64,000 bases of DNA from Clostridium sp. E02 (GCF_003833015.1 NZ_RJLQ01000008.1:1-64000), one strand, 5' to 3'; counted from the first letter of the stretch, positions 39,830 through 49,624 are shown. Numbers and translations: made by a program. The notes: a model not told the origin generated them from the sequence alone.

Positions 39830-40759
39830 CTACGCCCAATCCGGCTTTTGCGGCTGTGGTGCTGGCTCCGGTTCGGGTTCAGCCTGCTGCTCTGATATTT
39901 CCTCTTCACCTGCAGGTAATTCATCCTGTTCAACCGGATCAGATTCCTCTGGCATTGGAAATTCCTGTGCATTGGCATAACTCTGAACATCATGGGCCAC
40001 ATCTTCTGCAACAACGTCAACCGAATCAATACTTTCTGCCGTTTCAGCTGCTTCGACGGCAAATACATCACCATACTGCTGAACAATCTGCTTACAGGCT
40101 CTGGAAATCACTGTTTTTTTTGCCATCATATCGGTGAATTCTGCATGAGTGCCACTGTTCTCTTTGTAGCCATAGCCTTTCTTCCAAGCCGTTTTAATCT
40201 GGTGAATGTTCATCACTTCCATGTATGTACTGCTGCTGTCACCAAGGATAACGATGCAATAGGCACCTTTGATTTTAGTTAAGTCAATATTCTCAAAATC
40301 CTGTGTATGTTCATCAAGAATTTTTCGGCCGTTTTCAATATGGTATTTGAACGTATCTCCTTCATAGATGACTTCGGCATTAATATCTTTTGCGCCGTAT
40401 CTATGGGCCATTGCTTTATGTCCATGATAGGACACCTGGCATTGTAACTTCCCGCCGTAGGCTATTGGATAACACTGCCGTTTCTGCATAGACAATCCCA
40501 TTGTCACCATATCCATAAGCGAATTGGCAATACTGGCCTGAGAGCAGGTTTCTAAAACATATTTACCGTTCCTGTCCTTAGTTTCTTTCAAAATGAGATA
40601 TGCTCCCATTAATGCATTCGTAGGATTATAATCTGCCGGGAATGTAAGTCCATATTCCTGCTTCTGTTTCAACTGTGCATTTAAGCCGTCAATAAGGGCA
40701 TTATTTACAATTAATGCTGCCTGCTGATTTGCAGTTGTCGCAACTTCCTGTTTTGCCAT
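39830..40759 (-). CDS. recT: RecT recombinase
   Basis: 309 residues. Central RecT pattern: CSQASIANSLMDMVTMGLSM, IAYGGKLQCQVSYHGHKAMA, and DLTKIKGAYCIVILGD. It anneals complementary single strands for phage recombination. A long acidic Pro/Glu-rich tail (near 270-305) is added. An exonuclease partner is not obvious; the Rad50-like ATPase and ERCC4 nuclease are candidates. Confidence 0.9.
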   Translation of the reverse strand: MAKQEVATTANQQAALIVNNALIDGLNAQLKQKQEYGLTFPADYNPTNALMGAYLILKETKDRNGKYVLETCSQASIANSLMDMVTMGLSMQKRQCYPIAYGGKLQCQVSYHGHKAMAHRYGAKDINAEVIYEGDTFKYHIENGRKILDEHTQDFENIDLTKIKGAYCIVILGDSSSTYMEVMNIHQIKTAWKKGYGYKENSGTHAEFTDMMAKKTVISRACKQIVQQYGDVFAVEAAETAESIDSVDVVAEDVAHDVQSYANAQEFPMPEESDPVEQDELPAGEEEISEQQAEPEPEPAPQPQKPDWA

Positions 40760-40761
40760 GA

Positions 40762-40950
40762 TTATCTATCCCCTTTCTGGCTTTTGAACATCTGCCGAAA
40801 TCTCTCCAGCCAGTTAACACCAGCTGCCTGCCGAACCATATTTCTTGAATTACTATGGTACGCCGCCGCTGTTGCTACGCTACCCAAAACCTTACGATTC
40901 TCATTAAAACTCCGGTGACTTCTCTGTTTATGTTTTAATGCTCCTGACAT
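40762..40950 (-). CDS. Small basic phage protein
   Basis: 62 residues, strongly basic (HKQRSHRSFNENRKVLGSVA), possibly nucleic-acid binding. Between RecT and the HD gene. Function unknown. Confidence 0.5.
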   Translation of the reverse strand: MSGALKHKQRSHRSFNENRKVLGSVATAAAYHSNSRNMVRQAAGVNWLERFRQMFKSQKGDR

Positions 40951-40952
40951 CT

Positions 40953-41540
40953 CTATTTCTCCTTTTCCAATAAATAAGTTGCTTCCATATCCGCTTCATG
41001 CAATGCCAGAACCAAAGGATATTTCTCCATGGCAGTTCCCAGAGTATTCCAAAGTTCTTTTGGCTCGTATGAACCCATGTGCCAGCGAATGGCATATCTT
41101 TCAGCCGGCAACAGCTTTATATATTCCTCAATCATCATGACTGACTTTTCACCGTGCCCATACGGGATCCTATCATCCACTGTATAGAATGGAACCTGTA
41201 CCCAGGCGCCGGATTCATCTTTTTTGTTACGCATTTCAGTGATGTAAAAATACGTTTTACAAAGGTCATGAAGCAAAGAAGAAATTACGACGCTTTCACT
41301 TTGCACATTTACTAATATTTTGTGCCAAATAGCATTGTCACTGGCTTTCTTTTCTGCCAAACAATCAAGAACATTCAGACTATGTTCCAATAAGCCACCC
41401 TCATATGCTCCGTGGAATCTGGTACTGGCCGGAGCCGTATAAAAATCACTCTTACGGATAAATTCAAGGAGATTTTCGATTCCTGGGCGCTTTGTTTCCA
41501 ATAACAACTTTTCAAATCTTTCAACTAATTCCTGGTTCAT
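40953..41540 (-). CDS. HD-domain phosphohydrolase (YhaM-like)
   Basis: 195 residues. EHSLNVLDCLA and SSLLHDLCKTYFY contain the HD pair; HGEKSVMMIEEY and AIRWHMGSYE follow as in the YhaM exonuclease HD fold. It may degrade nucleotides or RNA. Overlaps the next gene by 4 bp. Confidence 0.7.
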   Translation of the reverse strand: MNQELVERFEKLLLETKRPGIENLLEFIRKSDFYTAPASTRFHGAYEGGLLEHSLNVLDCLAEKKASDNAIWHKILVNVQSESVVISSLLHDLCKTYFYITEMRNKKDESGAWVQVPFYTVDDRIPYGHGEKSVMMIEEYIKLLPAERYAIRWHMGSYEPKELWNTLGTAMEKYPLVLALHEADMEATYLLEKEK

Positions 41541-42058
41541 ATTTCCTCCACTTTTTCGAATTCATAAACGCTGTTCATGGTCTCAATTTGAATCCGGTTT
41601 TCTCTTTTACCAATGTCTGTTACAGGACTCGTTCTCAAAGAAAATCCCCGGTAATCGGTACCATCAGCTTTAGCAATGTAATTAATCGTCATAGGAAGCC
41701 CAAAGTGTGCCTTTGGTTCTTCACAAATTCGGCCGACCCGTAACGGATATCTCCCATCATTTCTTGGTGTGCCGTCTTTATGGTAGATTCCAATAATTTT
41801 GTATCTCTCCAAACATTCAGTAGCTTCTTGTAATTCAGCCACTGGTTCTTTTTCTGTAACTTTCCCTACAATTGTTTTTACCTTAAGTGTAAATGCTTTA
41901 ATCTCGCTCTCCGGCACATCAATTTCGGTAACAACTCCCTTTGCAGAAGAATTTATCTGAACCAAATCCCCTATAGATACTTCTTCATCAGAAAAATATG
42001 TATATGCTTTACCGCTGGGGATTTCTCCCTTTAAAAACTTCACTTTAATAATCTGCAT
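41537..42058 (-). CDS. Hypothetical phage protein
   Basis: 173 residues, beta-rich, with VKFLKGEIPSGKAYTYFSDE and VGRICEEPKAHFGLP. Shares operon overlap with the HD gene. Function unknown. Confidence 0.5.
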   Translation of the reverse strand: MQIIKVKFLKGEIPSGKAYTYFSDEEVSIGDLVQINSSAKGVVTEIDVPESEIKAFTLKVKTIVGKVTEKEPVAELQEATECLERYKIIGIYHKDGTPRNDGRYPLRVGRICEEPKAHFGLPMTINYIAKADGTDYRGFSLRTSPVTDIGKRENRIQIETMNSVYEFEKVEEI

Positions 42059-42307
42059 TTAGATTTCCTCCATTTCCTTTTCAAGCTTTCCGATCTGTTC
42101 ATCAATGAGATCTTTAAAGTTGGCAATTAACCTGCACATGCTTAATGTGCCAAGGTCGGAATTGCTAGCAACTGTTTCTCTTCCAGAAACAAGCCTAAAC
42201 ACAATTGAATAACATTCCGGCGGCATGTTAAAAGACTCTTTTAAATCTTTTAGATTTCTGATCTGTTGCATAATTGGTTCGGCTTTCTCAAATTGAACTT
42301 TATTCAC
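42059..42307 (-). CDS. Small helical phage protein
   Basis: 82 residues from a GTG start that overlaps the end of 42300-42455. Mostly helical; short coiled coil near the end. Function unknown. Confidence 0.5.
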   Translation of the reverse strand: MNKVQFEKAEPIMQQIRNLKDLKESFNMPPECYSIVFRLVSGRETVASNSDLGTLSMCRLIANFKDLIDEQIGKLEKEMEEI

Positions 42308-42455
42308 TTTGGGTTTTCTCCATTTCCTTTTCCATCATTTTGGCTATTTGTTTCAAATATCTCATATCTTCATCTTTTAGGCGTTTACCCGCCGTAATAA
42401 ATATCTTCAATGCGTGCATGAACTCAGTAATGCGAACAAGGCTATCAGCGTCCAT
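42300..42455 (-). CDS. Small helical phage protein
   Basis: 51 residues (RITEFMHALKIFITAGKRLK, then KQIAKMMEKEMEKTQ). Its start overlaps the Rad50-like gene stop and its end overlaps the next start, so it is part of the tight operon. Confidence 0.55.
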   Translation of the reverse strand: MDADSLVRITEFMHALKIFITAGKRLKDEDMRYLKQIAKMMEKEMEKTQSE

Positions 42456-44458
42456 TATGCAACCTCAACCATCAACTCTTTGTTATCTGCTCGGCTCATA
42501 ACAATCAACTGGCTATCACATACTGGCAGCCGCCACGGGTCAAGGCTTTCCCCGTCATCAAGAATTACAGGACACTGAATGCCTACAATTTTCTGAATAG
42601 TCAAAGCGATAATCATCATGGCTTCTATCTTCCTGCCATGGTTCGCCGTATTGTCATGAATCTCATATCCATCAATTCTTGGGACACAGTAATCTTTCTT
42701 GTATCCGCCGTTCTTAGCAAAGGCAAACAAATCCCATGTTACCCTGCCGCCAAAATAGCTGTTAATTGAATCAACCAGAAGTTCATTCTTTCTTTGATCA
42801 AGCTGATCCAGTAAATCAAGAATTCTTTCACAGTCAGCTTTCGATTGTTCTTTCTGCAGCTGTTCATTACGGAGAAACGATAATCGTTCTTCCAATTCCA
42901 CATTCTTAGCTGTTCTGGATATCTTCTCTTTCACAGAATCCAATTCTGCCTGAATCTCGGTTTTCTGTAACCGTAGTGTGGCTCGATAATCAGCTCCTGT
43001 ATTCACAGATCTTAGAGCTTCTTCCTTTTTGAGAATCTCTTGGCAAAGGGCTTCATATTCCTGATTGTCTGATAAATCAACCTTATCAGGGAGGGAATTT
43101 AACTCCTCCAAAGCTTTGTTTTTGGCACTATTGACAGCAACTTTCTGCTCATTAGCAGTCTTAAGACGGTTCTCTATATCTGAAAGTTCGATCCCTTCCA
43201 TACGCTCAACCTCTGCTTTTAATGTGCGGCCCTTTTCGGAAATGGAAGTTAACAGATCCTTCCTTTGCTGTTCCCACTCATTTTTGTCATTCTCATACTT
43301 CGCACGGTGCTTCTGGCTGTTTACTTCATACTGTTCTTGTTTTTGTACCTTAATGTATTCTGGTAGATCCTGTCCGCAGGTTGGGCAGACAAATACATCT
43401 GATTCCAATTTAGGAAGTGCTACATACTGAGGAAAGACTCTCTGCGATGTATTAGTGTATTCTTCCAATAAACTCGATTTATGTTCCTTTTTTCGGTCTA
43501 TAGCTTCCAGTAATCTTTGCTTATCCATTTCCGCCATAGAAGAATTATTCATGGCTCGCCGAAACTGCAGTTCAGCTTCATCAATTCGCTTCTGAATCTC
43601 TTTCCTCTGCTCAATCAGAATTGCATTGGCAGCCTGCTCAATGCCGGAACGTTTAAACTGTAATTCCATAATATCTTTGGACATGGAATCAAATTGTCTG
43701 GACTGTGAAAGGGAATCTTCTTCCTGTTTCTCAATGCCTGCAATCTGGCGCTGCAGCTCGTTCTTCTGCAGTTCTATTTCCGCAGTATCAATATCATCTA
43801 CAATCTGCCGATTAACCTCGTCTATACGCCCAGGATAACCAGCGATTTCTTTATTCAGTTTTGTAACACTGGCTTTATTCATGGAGGAAATTTCTTCGAT
43901 ATCATACTTTTCAAGCAAAGGTGCCAGTCCTGCAAATTCCGGATACTTAGCCACAATATCATTTATGGAAATATCCTGCGGTAGTTTAAAAAGGAAGTCT
44001 CTCATATCCTTAGGTTTCTTTGCCAAAAACGCACCGATATTCATACACATAAGCAGATCATCAAAGCTGAAATCGAAATAGGCGATAAAGTCTTTAAGAT
44101 TCTTCTCAACACCGTTTATGGAATATGTATTATCGTCAGAGTAACTACCGTCTTTTTTAGTGGTCCGCTTCTGAACTTTCTTTGAAATGATTTCTTTCCC
44201 ATCAACTTCCATTGTGATTTCACCGACCACCGGAACATCTGCCACAGGAACCTTGTCAACTTCCCGACGCACCTTCGGATTACTGGTCAAGTCATTGCCT
44301 ACTCCGTGAAGCACCCACATGAGCAGTTCTGCAGTGGTGGATTTACCCAAACCATTTGCACCTTTAATGTGGGTAATCTTGTCTCCAAACTGCACATCAA
44401 AGTTTTTAAATCCTTTGAAGTTTTCGCAGTGTGCGCTAACCAACTTTACTACATGCAT
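42455..44458 (-). CDS. Rad50/SMC-like ATPase with zinc hook
   Basis: 667 residues. Walker A HIKGANGLGKSTTAELL near the N-terminus, a long coiled coil broken by CPTCGQDLPEY (the zinc hook), and a C-terminal half-domain ending in VILDDGESLDPW and QLIVMSRADN. This is the Rad50/SbcC build; its usual nuclease partner (Mre11/SbcD) is not seen next to it. It likely serves phage recombination with RecT. Confidence 0.85.
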   Translation of the reverse strand: MHVVKLVSAHCENFKGFKNFDVQFGDKITHIKGANGLGKSTTAELLMWVLHGVGNDLTSNPKVRREVDKVPVADVPVVGEITMEVDGKEIISKKVQKRTTKKDGSYSDDNTYSINGVEKNLKDFIAYFDFSFDDLLMCMNIGAFLAKKPKDMRDFLFKLPQDISINDIVAKYPEFAGLAPLLEKYDIEEISSMNKASVTKLNKEIAGYPGRIDEVNRQIVDDIDTAEIELQKNELQRQIAGIEKQEEDSLSQSRQFDSMSKDIMELQFKRSGIEQAANAILIEQRKEIQKRIDEAELQFRRAMNNSSMAEMDKQRLLEAIDRKKEHKSSLLEEYTNTSQRVFPQYVALPKLESDVFVCPTCGQDLPEYIKVQKQEQYEVNSQKHRAKYENDKNEWEQQRKDLLTSISEKGRTLKAEVERMEGIELSDIENRLKTANEQKVAVNSAKNKALEELNSLPDKVDLSDNQEYEALCQEILKKEEALRSVNTGADYRATLRLQKTEIQAELDSVKEKISRTAKNVELEERLSFLRNEQLQKEQSKADCERILDLLDQLDQRKNELLVDSINSYFGGRVTWDLFAFAKNGGYKKDYCVPRIDGYEIHDNTANHGRKIEAMMIIALTIQKIVGIQCPVILDDGESLDPWRLPVCDSQLIVMSRADNKELMVEVA

Positions 44459-44909
44459 TTGAATTTACCTCCCTTAACTCTTTTATAAATCTCTGGACAG
44501 CCAGAATCATATTATCTTCCAAATCCTGATACGGATCTGAGGATTCTTTAAATTTCTCTTCTGCTTTTTGAGTATTGTTTTCCGCTACTGTACACTCTTC
44601 TTGTTTCAAGCGATAATACAAAAGTTTTAACATATTTGAATTAGTAGTGTTATCGAATGATAAGTACTTTTCAATAGCATCATGCTGACCTTTAGCAATA
44701 ACAACTTCAAATGCATGCCGTATTGCCCTTTCTACTCGGCTACCAGAGGAATTGTCCTTCTTACCGATGTTAGTATATAATGATGTAATCTTGTCCTTTT
44801 GATGTCCGCTATCAAACAACTCAATAATATCTACAATATAGTCAAGTCCTATTAAAGAAGCGGGCATGCCCATATTGAGCAATACATTTTTAGCCCTGTC
44901 TTTAATCAT
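44436..44909 (-). CDS. Hypothetical phage protein
   Basis: 157 residues. Helical; ERAIRHAFEVVIAKGQHDAI is a possible protein-protein module, and the first 40 residues (IKDRAKNVLLNMGMPASLIG) look like sporulation-initiation repeats found in small phage proteins. It overlaps the Rad50-like gene start. Function unknown. Confidence 0.5.
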   Translation of the reverse strand: MIKDRAKNVLLNMGMPASLIGLDYIVDIIELFDSGHQKDKITSLYTNIGKKDNSSGSRVERAIRHAFEVVIAKGQHDAIEKYLSFDNTTNSNMLKLLYYRLKQEECTVAENNTQKAEEKFKESSDPYQDLEDNMILAVQRFIKELREVNSNACSKVG

Positions 44910-45535
44910 TTGTCACATACCTCCAACTGCGAAACTGAAACCTCATAAGCCAAGCGTTTTACAATCTCTGTCTCTGAAAGTTTCTTTTCGTATTCCCTGC
45001 TCTGAATTCTTCCATATATTTCCATCCGACTGCCGACAGAAAGCCCCATAGCATATCTTGCGGTTCTCCCCCATACGATGCAGGGAATATAATCTGATTT
45101 TCCATATGGGCGGTTCACTGCAAGAAGCAAATCTGCAATCTCCCGTCCAAGCGGAGTCTTCCTATATACCAGTGGTTTGCACAGAAACCCATTTAGCGAA
45201 ATAAAATTCGTTTTCGTATAGTCGGTGAATTTTTGATCCATTAAGATTATTTCCTTCACGAAAACTGAGAGAACAAGTCTTTTTTTATCTCCACCGCACC
45301 GGTTAAATGAACGAAATTGACCCATAATTTCTACTGTGCTACCCATAGATACTTCATTCATATTAAGCAGCCTTTCCGAAATAATAAGTGGAATAATGTC
45401 CACCTGTTCGCTGAGACGCTTTACAGCTAAATCTACTGTATAAAATTCTTCGCCGAATGCCTCATGGTTAAAGGTAAAACCGGAAACAATTTCTCCGATT
45501 AAAGTAACTGTATTGTTGGTAATTATTGTATCCAT
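44906..45535 (-). CDS. Tandem OB-fold single-stranded DNA-binding protein
   Basis: 209 residues with two SSB-like OB-folds in a row: NTVTLIGEIVSGFTF to VEIMGQFRSFN, then NFISLNGFLCKPLVYRKTPL to MEIYGRIQSREY. No acidic SSB tail. A second SSB in the same prophage is unusual; it may serve primosome or recombination. Confidence 0.7.
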   Translation of the reverse strand: MDTIITNNTVTLIGEIVSGFTFNHEAFGEEFYTVDLAVKRLSEQVDIIPLIISERLLNMNEVSMGSTVEIMGQFRSFNRCGGDKKRLVLSVFVKEIILMDQKFTDYTKTNFISLNGFLCKPLVYRKTPLGREIADLLLAVNRPYGKSDYIPCIVWGRTARYAMGLSVGSRMEIYGRIQSREYEKKLSETEIVKRLAYEVSVSQLEVCDK

Positions 45536-45587
45536 CTTGATTTCCTCCGAATCTCTACGTATAATAGAGATGAAATGTATTTAATAG

Positions 45588-45761
45588 TTACTTGGATTCC
45601 CTGGGAGTTGCACCTCCTGGGGTTTCTTCTTTTTCAGCTTCAATAAGTCCTGTTACAATCGCATTGATCCACCATTCCTTTTGATTCCAATTGACCGTAA
45701 CTGGTGCATTTTCATCAATCACCTGCAAAATAATTTCTGCCGCTTTCCACTTGTCCATCAT
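45588..45761 (-). CDS. Small acidic phage protein
   Basis: 57 residues (WKAAEIILQVIDENAPVTVN and a Pro-rich acidic tail). No clear ribosome site beyond GGTAACC-type bases. Part of the early operon. Confidence 0.45.
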   Translation of the reverse strand: MMDKWKAAEIILQVIDENAPVTVNWNQKEWWINAIVTGLIEAEKEETPGGATPRESK

Positions 45762-45773
45762 AGGGGTTACCTC

Positions 45774-45914
45774 TCAATCCTCATCTGCCGTGCCAATGAT
45801 TCGGCCATCATTAATGTATACCGCACGCCGCGCTCCAGATATAATCTGTATGTCCAATTCTGAAATTGGCATTAAATTAACGCTTATCTGCTCTTCTTTT
45901 GAAAACTCATTCAT
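45774..45914 (-). CDS. Small phage protein
   Basis: 46 residues (EQISVNLMPISELDIQIISG), beta-rich. Its start overlaps the stop of the upstream gene (45911-46099). Function unknown. Confidence 0.5.
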   Translation of the reverse strand: MNEFSKEEQISVNLMPISELDIQIISGARRAVYINDGRIIGTADED

Positions 45915-46099
45915 GCAAGTTTCTCCTCCTTCTTTTTAGATTTATGGGCAAGAACATTTTCCTGAATCGGGTTCGTTCTTTTCCCGTTTCCAATGGACCC
46001 GATTTTTTTAAGGATCTTCTCTACTTCTTCTGGACCCACAATGCAATCATCATAGACTTCGATAATTGCATTTCCAATTTTTGTTTCCTGTACTTTCAA
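45911..46099 (-). CDS. Small basic phage protein
   Basis: 62 residues: VGPEEVEKILKKIGSIGN and a lysine-rich end (AHKSKKKEEKLA). A common build for small early phage proteins. Function unknown. Confidence 0.5.
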   Translation of the reverse strand: MKVQETKIGNAIIEVYDDCIVGPEEVEKILKKIGSIGNGKRTNPIQENVLAHKSKKKEEKLA

Positions 46100-46116
46100 T
46101 TATTACACCTCCCTAC

Positions 46117-46257
46117 TTATCTCCCCTTTTTCTTGTCATACTCTTCCGACCCCTCAATAATGTAATTACTGGGGCCAACCAGAATACATTTTATGGAGGA
46201 ACTACTTCTCTTCTTTTTTCTAAATCTTTCTGTTCTAAACAACCCATCTATCTTCAC
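46117..46257 (-). CDS. Possible small protein
   Basis: 46 residues from a GTG, with a basic start (FRTERFRKKKRSSSSIKC). The GTG directly follows the G-run that would be the site, so the start is doubtful. Confidence 0.4.
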   Translation of the reverse strand: MKIDGLFRTERFRKKKRSSSSIKCILVGPSNYIIEGSEEYDKKKGR

Positions 46258-46262
46258 CCCCT

Positions 46263-46517
46263 CTATCCAATTTTCTTGTTCTCTGAATCATTCGTCCCTA
46301 TTTTGGGACGTTCGGATAAAAAAATAAGAGTTTTCATTTCATTGTTCTCAATGCCAAGTTCTTCACATATTCTGTCAATTTGATCAGTATTAAAATATCC
46401 TTTCCCATTAATCTTTGCATTTATAGTATTCTTGGACATTCCAATTCTCTTTGCTAGCATTCTCTGCGACATTCCTGCTGAAACAATAACACCCATTAAC
46501 TTGTTTTTATCAACCAT
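46263..46517 (-). CDS. Cro-like repressor
   Basis: 84 residues. Helix-turn-helix: LMGVIVSAGMSQRMLAKRIG and MSKNTINAKINGKGYFNTDQ. Transcribed divergently from the CI-like gene and in the early direction, as Cro is in a lysis-lysogeny switch. One repressor operator (46293-46310) lies inside its own coding end. Confidence 0.85.
   Translation of the reverse strand: MVDKNKLMGVIVSAGMSQRMLAKRIGMSKNTINAKINGKGYFNTDQIDRICEELGIENNEMKTLIFLSERPKIGTNDSENKKIG
46293..46310. promoter_or_regulatory. Repressor operator O1
   Basis: CGTCCC-TATTTT-GGGACG, a perfect palindrome inside the Cro-like gene. Confidence 0.7.
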
Positions 46518-46530
46518 AAATCTTCACCTC

Positions 46531-46653
46531 CGTTCCATTTTTGGGACACCTTTATATTAGCACACCATAAATGGAAAGTCAACCCATATTTGGGACGATA
46601 TTAAATTTATCTTTGTACATTGTATTGCATTATTGGGACGAATGTGGTAATAT
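46531..46653. promoter_or_regulatory. Lysogeny switch region: promoters and operators
   Basis: Minus-strand Cro promoter TTGACT (46582-46577) to TAATAT (46559-46554), 17 bp. Plus-strand CI promoter TTGCAT (46625-46630) to TAATAT (46648-46653), 17 bp. Operators: CGTTCC-ATTTTT-GGGACA (46531-46548), CAACCC-ATATTT-GGGACG (46580-46597, over the Cro -35) and a half site GGGACG at 46635-46640 between the CI -35 and -10. This fits mutual repression. Confidence 0.75.
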
Positions 46654-46673
46654 ATCTTCAGGAGGTGATTAAA

Positions 46674-47327
46674 ATGAGCGAGCGTTCGAAACGTATTTTG
46701 TTTGCTATAGAAAAATCCGGATTATCCTATGGTGAACTTTCAAATATAACAGATATACCAAAGTCTGCTTTACAAAGATATGCTACTGGAGAAACAGAAA
46801 AGGTCCCTATAGATAGGATTGAAGCTATTGCAAATGCTACTCTAGTATCTTCCGCTTATCTAATGGGTTGGGAAGATAATAAAGATAATAGTAATTCCAA
46901 TGTTCACACTATATCCAATGTCTTCCATATAGAATTAAAGCGATTCTCTCTTGCCGGCGAAATTGCTTGTGGAAAACCTGTATTTGCGAATGAAGATAGA
47001 GAAAGCTACATTATGACAGGAACTGATATCAATGCTGACTTCTGCTTAAAAGCAAAAGGTGATTCAATGATAAATGCCAGAATACATGATGGAGATATTG
47101 TATTTATCAAAAAGCAGGACATTGTAGAGAATGGTGAAATAGCGGCTATAGTTGTTAATGGAGATAACGAAGCTACTCTGAAAAGATTCTATTACTACCA
47201 AGAAAAAGCTTTGATGATCCTTAAACCAGAGAATCCGACTTATGAGGATTTGATATATGTTAAAAACGAACTGAATAACGTTCATATTCTTGGAAAAGCC
47301 GTAGCATTTCAAAGTGATGTAAAATAA
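46674..47327 (+). CDS. CI/LexA-type repressor with S24 peptidase domain
   Basis: 217 residues from the ATG at 46674 (GGAGGTGATTAAA). The N-terminal helix-turn-helix ([20 protein letters not shown]) binds the operators. The C-terminal S24 domain has [10 protein letters not shown] (Ser nucleophile), a cleavage-region sequence [10 protein letters not shown], and ATLKRF (Lys general base). SOS damage would trigger self-cleavage and induction. Confidence 0.9.
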   Translation: MSERSKRILFAIEKSGLSYGELSNITDIPKSALQRYATGETEKVPIDRIEAIANATLVSSAYLMGWEDNKDNSNSNVHTISNVFHIELKRFSLAGEIACGKPVFANEDRESYIMTGTDINADFCLKAKGDSMINARIHDGDIVFIKKQDIVENGEIAAIVVNGDNEATLKRFYYYQEKALMILKPENPTYEDLIYVKNELNNVHILGKAVAFQSDVK

Positions 47328-47328
47328 C

Positions 47329-47448
47329 TTGAAACGGGAAATCGGTTCAGACATTGAGCTGATTTGGCTATACAATATGGAGAAGAACGGTATAATGGAA
47401 TCCGTAAACGATGGCATTAGAGATATGGATTTTACAAGCGAAGGTTAA
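47329..47448 (+). CDS. Possible small protein after the repressor
   Basis: 39 residues from a TTG (SDIELIWLYNMEKNGIMESV). It follows the repressor stop within 2 bp but has only a weak ribosome site. Kept at low confidence. Confidence 0.3.
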   Translation: MKREIGSDIELIWLYNMEKNGIMESVNDGIRDMDFTSEG

Positions 47449-47513
47449 TGCAGTATTACGATTAAAATAGCTTATGGCGTTTTAATAAAATTCTAAAGAA
47501 AAGGAGAATGAGA

Positions 47514-47879
47514 ATGAAAGAGATACTGAAAACGATTTCATTAATTGAATTAGTTGGAGGAGCCATAGCAAGTTTTTTCTTTGCTAAGTTTTTTGGAGTT
47601 AGTATATTATTCACGGGTGAAACGGAAAGAAACTGGTTATTGACTATTTTAATCTTCGTGTTTGCATTATTTTGTACTTTTGTAAATTTTGTAATATTAA
47701 TGGCAATCTACGAAATTTTAGATAATCAAGGTCGAATCTACGAAAAATTAAATCAAACAACAATAAAATTAGATAAACAGGAGGACAACGAACCATCTTT
47801 GAATAAATGGAAATGTTCGACGTGTGGCAAATATAACTATAATTACGTTGGAACCTGCAGTTGTGGAAACACTCGTTAA
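47514..47879 (+). CDS. Two-helix membrane protein with zinc ribbon
   Basis: 121 residues from the ATG at 47514 (AAGGAG site 7 bp before). Two membrane helices (SLIELVGGAIASFFFAKF and LLTILIFVFALFCTFVNFVI) then a soluble tail with CSTCGKYN and CSCG. Lysogeny-region membrane proteins often act in superinfection immunity; this is inference from position. Confidence 0.55.
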   Translation: MKEILKTISLIELVGGAIASFFFAKFFGVSILFTGETERNWLLTILIFVFALFCTFVNFVILMAIYEILDNQGRIYEKLNQTTIKLDKQEDNEPSLNKWKCSTCGKYNYNYVGTCSCGNTR

Positions 47880-48052
47880 AAATCGAAATCAAAAACCGCC
47901 CGGTGCTATCAACATCGAACGGCTTCATATAAAATTATACCGGCAGTGCCGATACACTATTCTTGCAAAGTCATTGTATCATCCTGGCACTAAACTGTAA
48001 ATCGGTATAGTGTAATTTTTATACTTATTTTCAAGAAAGAAGGTTATATTCA

Positions 48053-49624
48053 ATGTCTGATTATCTAATGTATTTGAGAAAGTCCAGGGCTGATCGTGAT
48101 TTTGTTGAAGAAGATGTCATGAAAACTTTAACTCGGCACAAAGAACGTTTAGATGCATTCTGCCGGGATCAGCATATTGCTGTTTCCAAGGTGTTCTACG
48201 AGATTGTTTCTGCAGACTCTATCGCAGCGAGACCAGAGATGCTTAAACTGCTACAGTTGGTTGAAGCAGGCAAGTATGAAGGTGTTATAGTTATTGAAAT
48301 GGATCGTCTTTGCCGTGGTGACAGCATTGACCAGGGAATTGTAATCAATACTTTTAAATATTCCGCCACCAAAATTATAACTCCATATAAAACATATGAT
48401 TTTGCAAATGAATTTGATGAAGAATATGCTGAATACGGTTTAATGATGGGGCGAAGCGAATATCGAAAGATAAAGCGCCGCCTCTGGAATGGACGGCTTG
48501 ATTCTGTTCATGAGGGCAAATATGTTGGTGGAAATCCTCCGTATGGATACGAAACCTACAAACTTCCCAAGCAAAAAGGGTTCTCATTGAAAATCATTCC
48601 AGATCAAGCAGATGTAGTTCGCCTTATTTTTGACATGTATGTAAACGGCTTTTTGGAAAATGGCGTATTTAGAGAATCAGGTTCTTATGTAATAGCAAAG
48701 AAACTTAATGAAATGGGATATGTTGACCAATTCAATCTTCCTTGGAATCAAAGTCATGTCACAAAAATTTTAACTGACGAAACATATACCGGGAAAGTTG
48801 TCTTTATGCGACGCAGAGAGCAAAAAGAAGTTAGAAATGGGGAATTAATTACTATTCAGGTGAATAATAGTCCAGATAAGCTTGTTGTAAACGGTCTTCA
48901 TGAAGCAATAATTAGCGAAGAATTATTTCAAATGGCAAAGGAAAAACGTGCCCTAAACCGAATCCCACATCTGCGCCGAGCAGCAGAAATGCAGAATCCT
49001 TTATGCCATATTGTAAAATGCGGATTGTGCGGGAAAAATCTCCGCTTACGATCAGCAGACAGCACTGGACAAAGGGGACTTTTTTGCGCCAACGTTAATT
49101 GTTTATGCAAAGGCTCATATTTGGGATTGGTGGAAGACCGACTAATTTCGGTTTTAAATCATTGGACTAAAGATTACCTTATAGAAAATAAAAATACTGA
49201 AGCTGATGATATTATACCTATAAAGTCTCTTGAAAAGACAATTACTGTGCTCAAAAAAGAAATGGAAGTGGCACAAAAACAGCTTGCAAATATATATGAT
49301 TTGTTTGAAAAAGGTATCTATAATTTAGAAATATTTAGCGAACGTTCATCAATTTTAAATAGTACCATTTCTTCACTTAAAGAGCGATATGAAGCATCAC
49401 AGAAAGAATATAAAAAATTTCAGGAATACAAAATTGCAAAAAGGACACTGGTTCCTAAGATTCAAACAGTTATTGAAAAATACAATTCCATAGAAACGGC
49501 AGGAGAAAAAAACATTTTGCTCAAAGAAATCCTTGAGAAGATTGTATATGTAAAAGAAAAAGGAGGCAAAACTCATGCAGACAATTTTACACTGCAAGTT
49601 TTTCCTAAGATTCCAAAATTGTAA
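48053..49624 (+). CDS. Large serine recombinase (prophage integrase)
   Basis: 523 residues. The resolvase domain begins [11 protein letters not shown] with catalytic Ser11; arginines follow in [12 protein letters not shown]. Then a recombinase domain ([13 protein letters not shown]), a zinc ribbon ([10 protein letters not shown], then [12 protein letters not shown]) and a coiled C-terminus. These enzymes integrate DNA at a single attB site and need a directionality factor to excise. The site is the comM sequence next to its 3' end. Confidence 0.97.
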   Translation: MSDYLMYLRKSRADRDFVEEDVMKTLTRHKERLDAFCRDQHIAVSKVFYEIVSADSIAARPEMLKLLQLVEAGKYEGVIVIEMDRLCRGDSIDQGIVINTFKYSATKIITPYKTYDFANEFDEEYAEYGLMMGRSEYRKIKRRLWNGRLDSVHEGKYVGGNPPYGYETYKLPKQKGFSLKIIPDQADVVRLIFDMYVNGFLENGVFRESGSYVIAKKLNEMGYVDQFNLPWNQSHVTKILTDETYTGKVVFMRRREQKEVRNGELITIQVNNSPDKLVVNGLHEAIISEELFQMAKEKRALNRIPHLRRAAEMQNPLCHIVKCGLCGKNLRLRSADSTGQRGLFCANVNCLCKGSYLGLVEDRLISVLNHWTKDYLIENKNTEADDIIPIKSLEKTITVLKKEMEVAQKQLANIYDLFEKGIYNLEIFSERSSILNSTISSLKERYEASQKEYKKFQEYKIAKRTLVPKIQTVIEKYNSIETAGEKNILLKEILEKIVYVKEKGGKTHADNFTLQVFPKIPKL

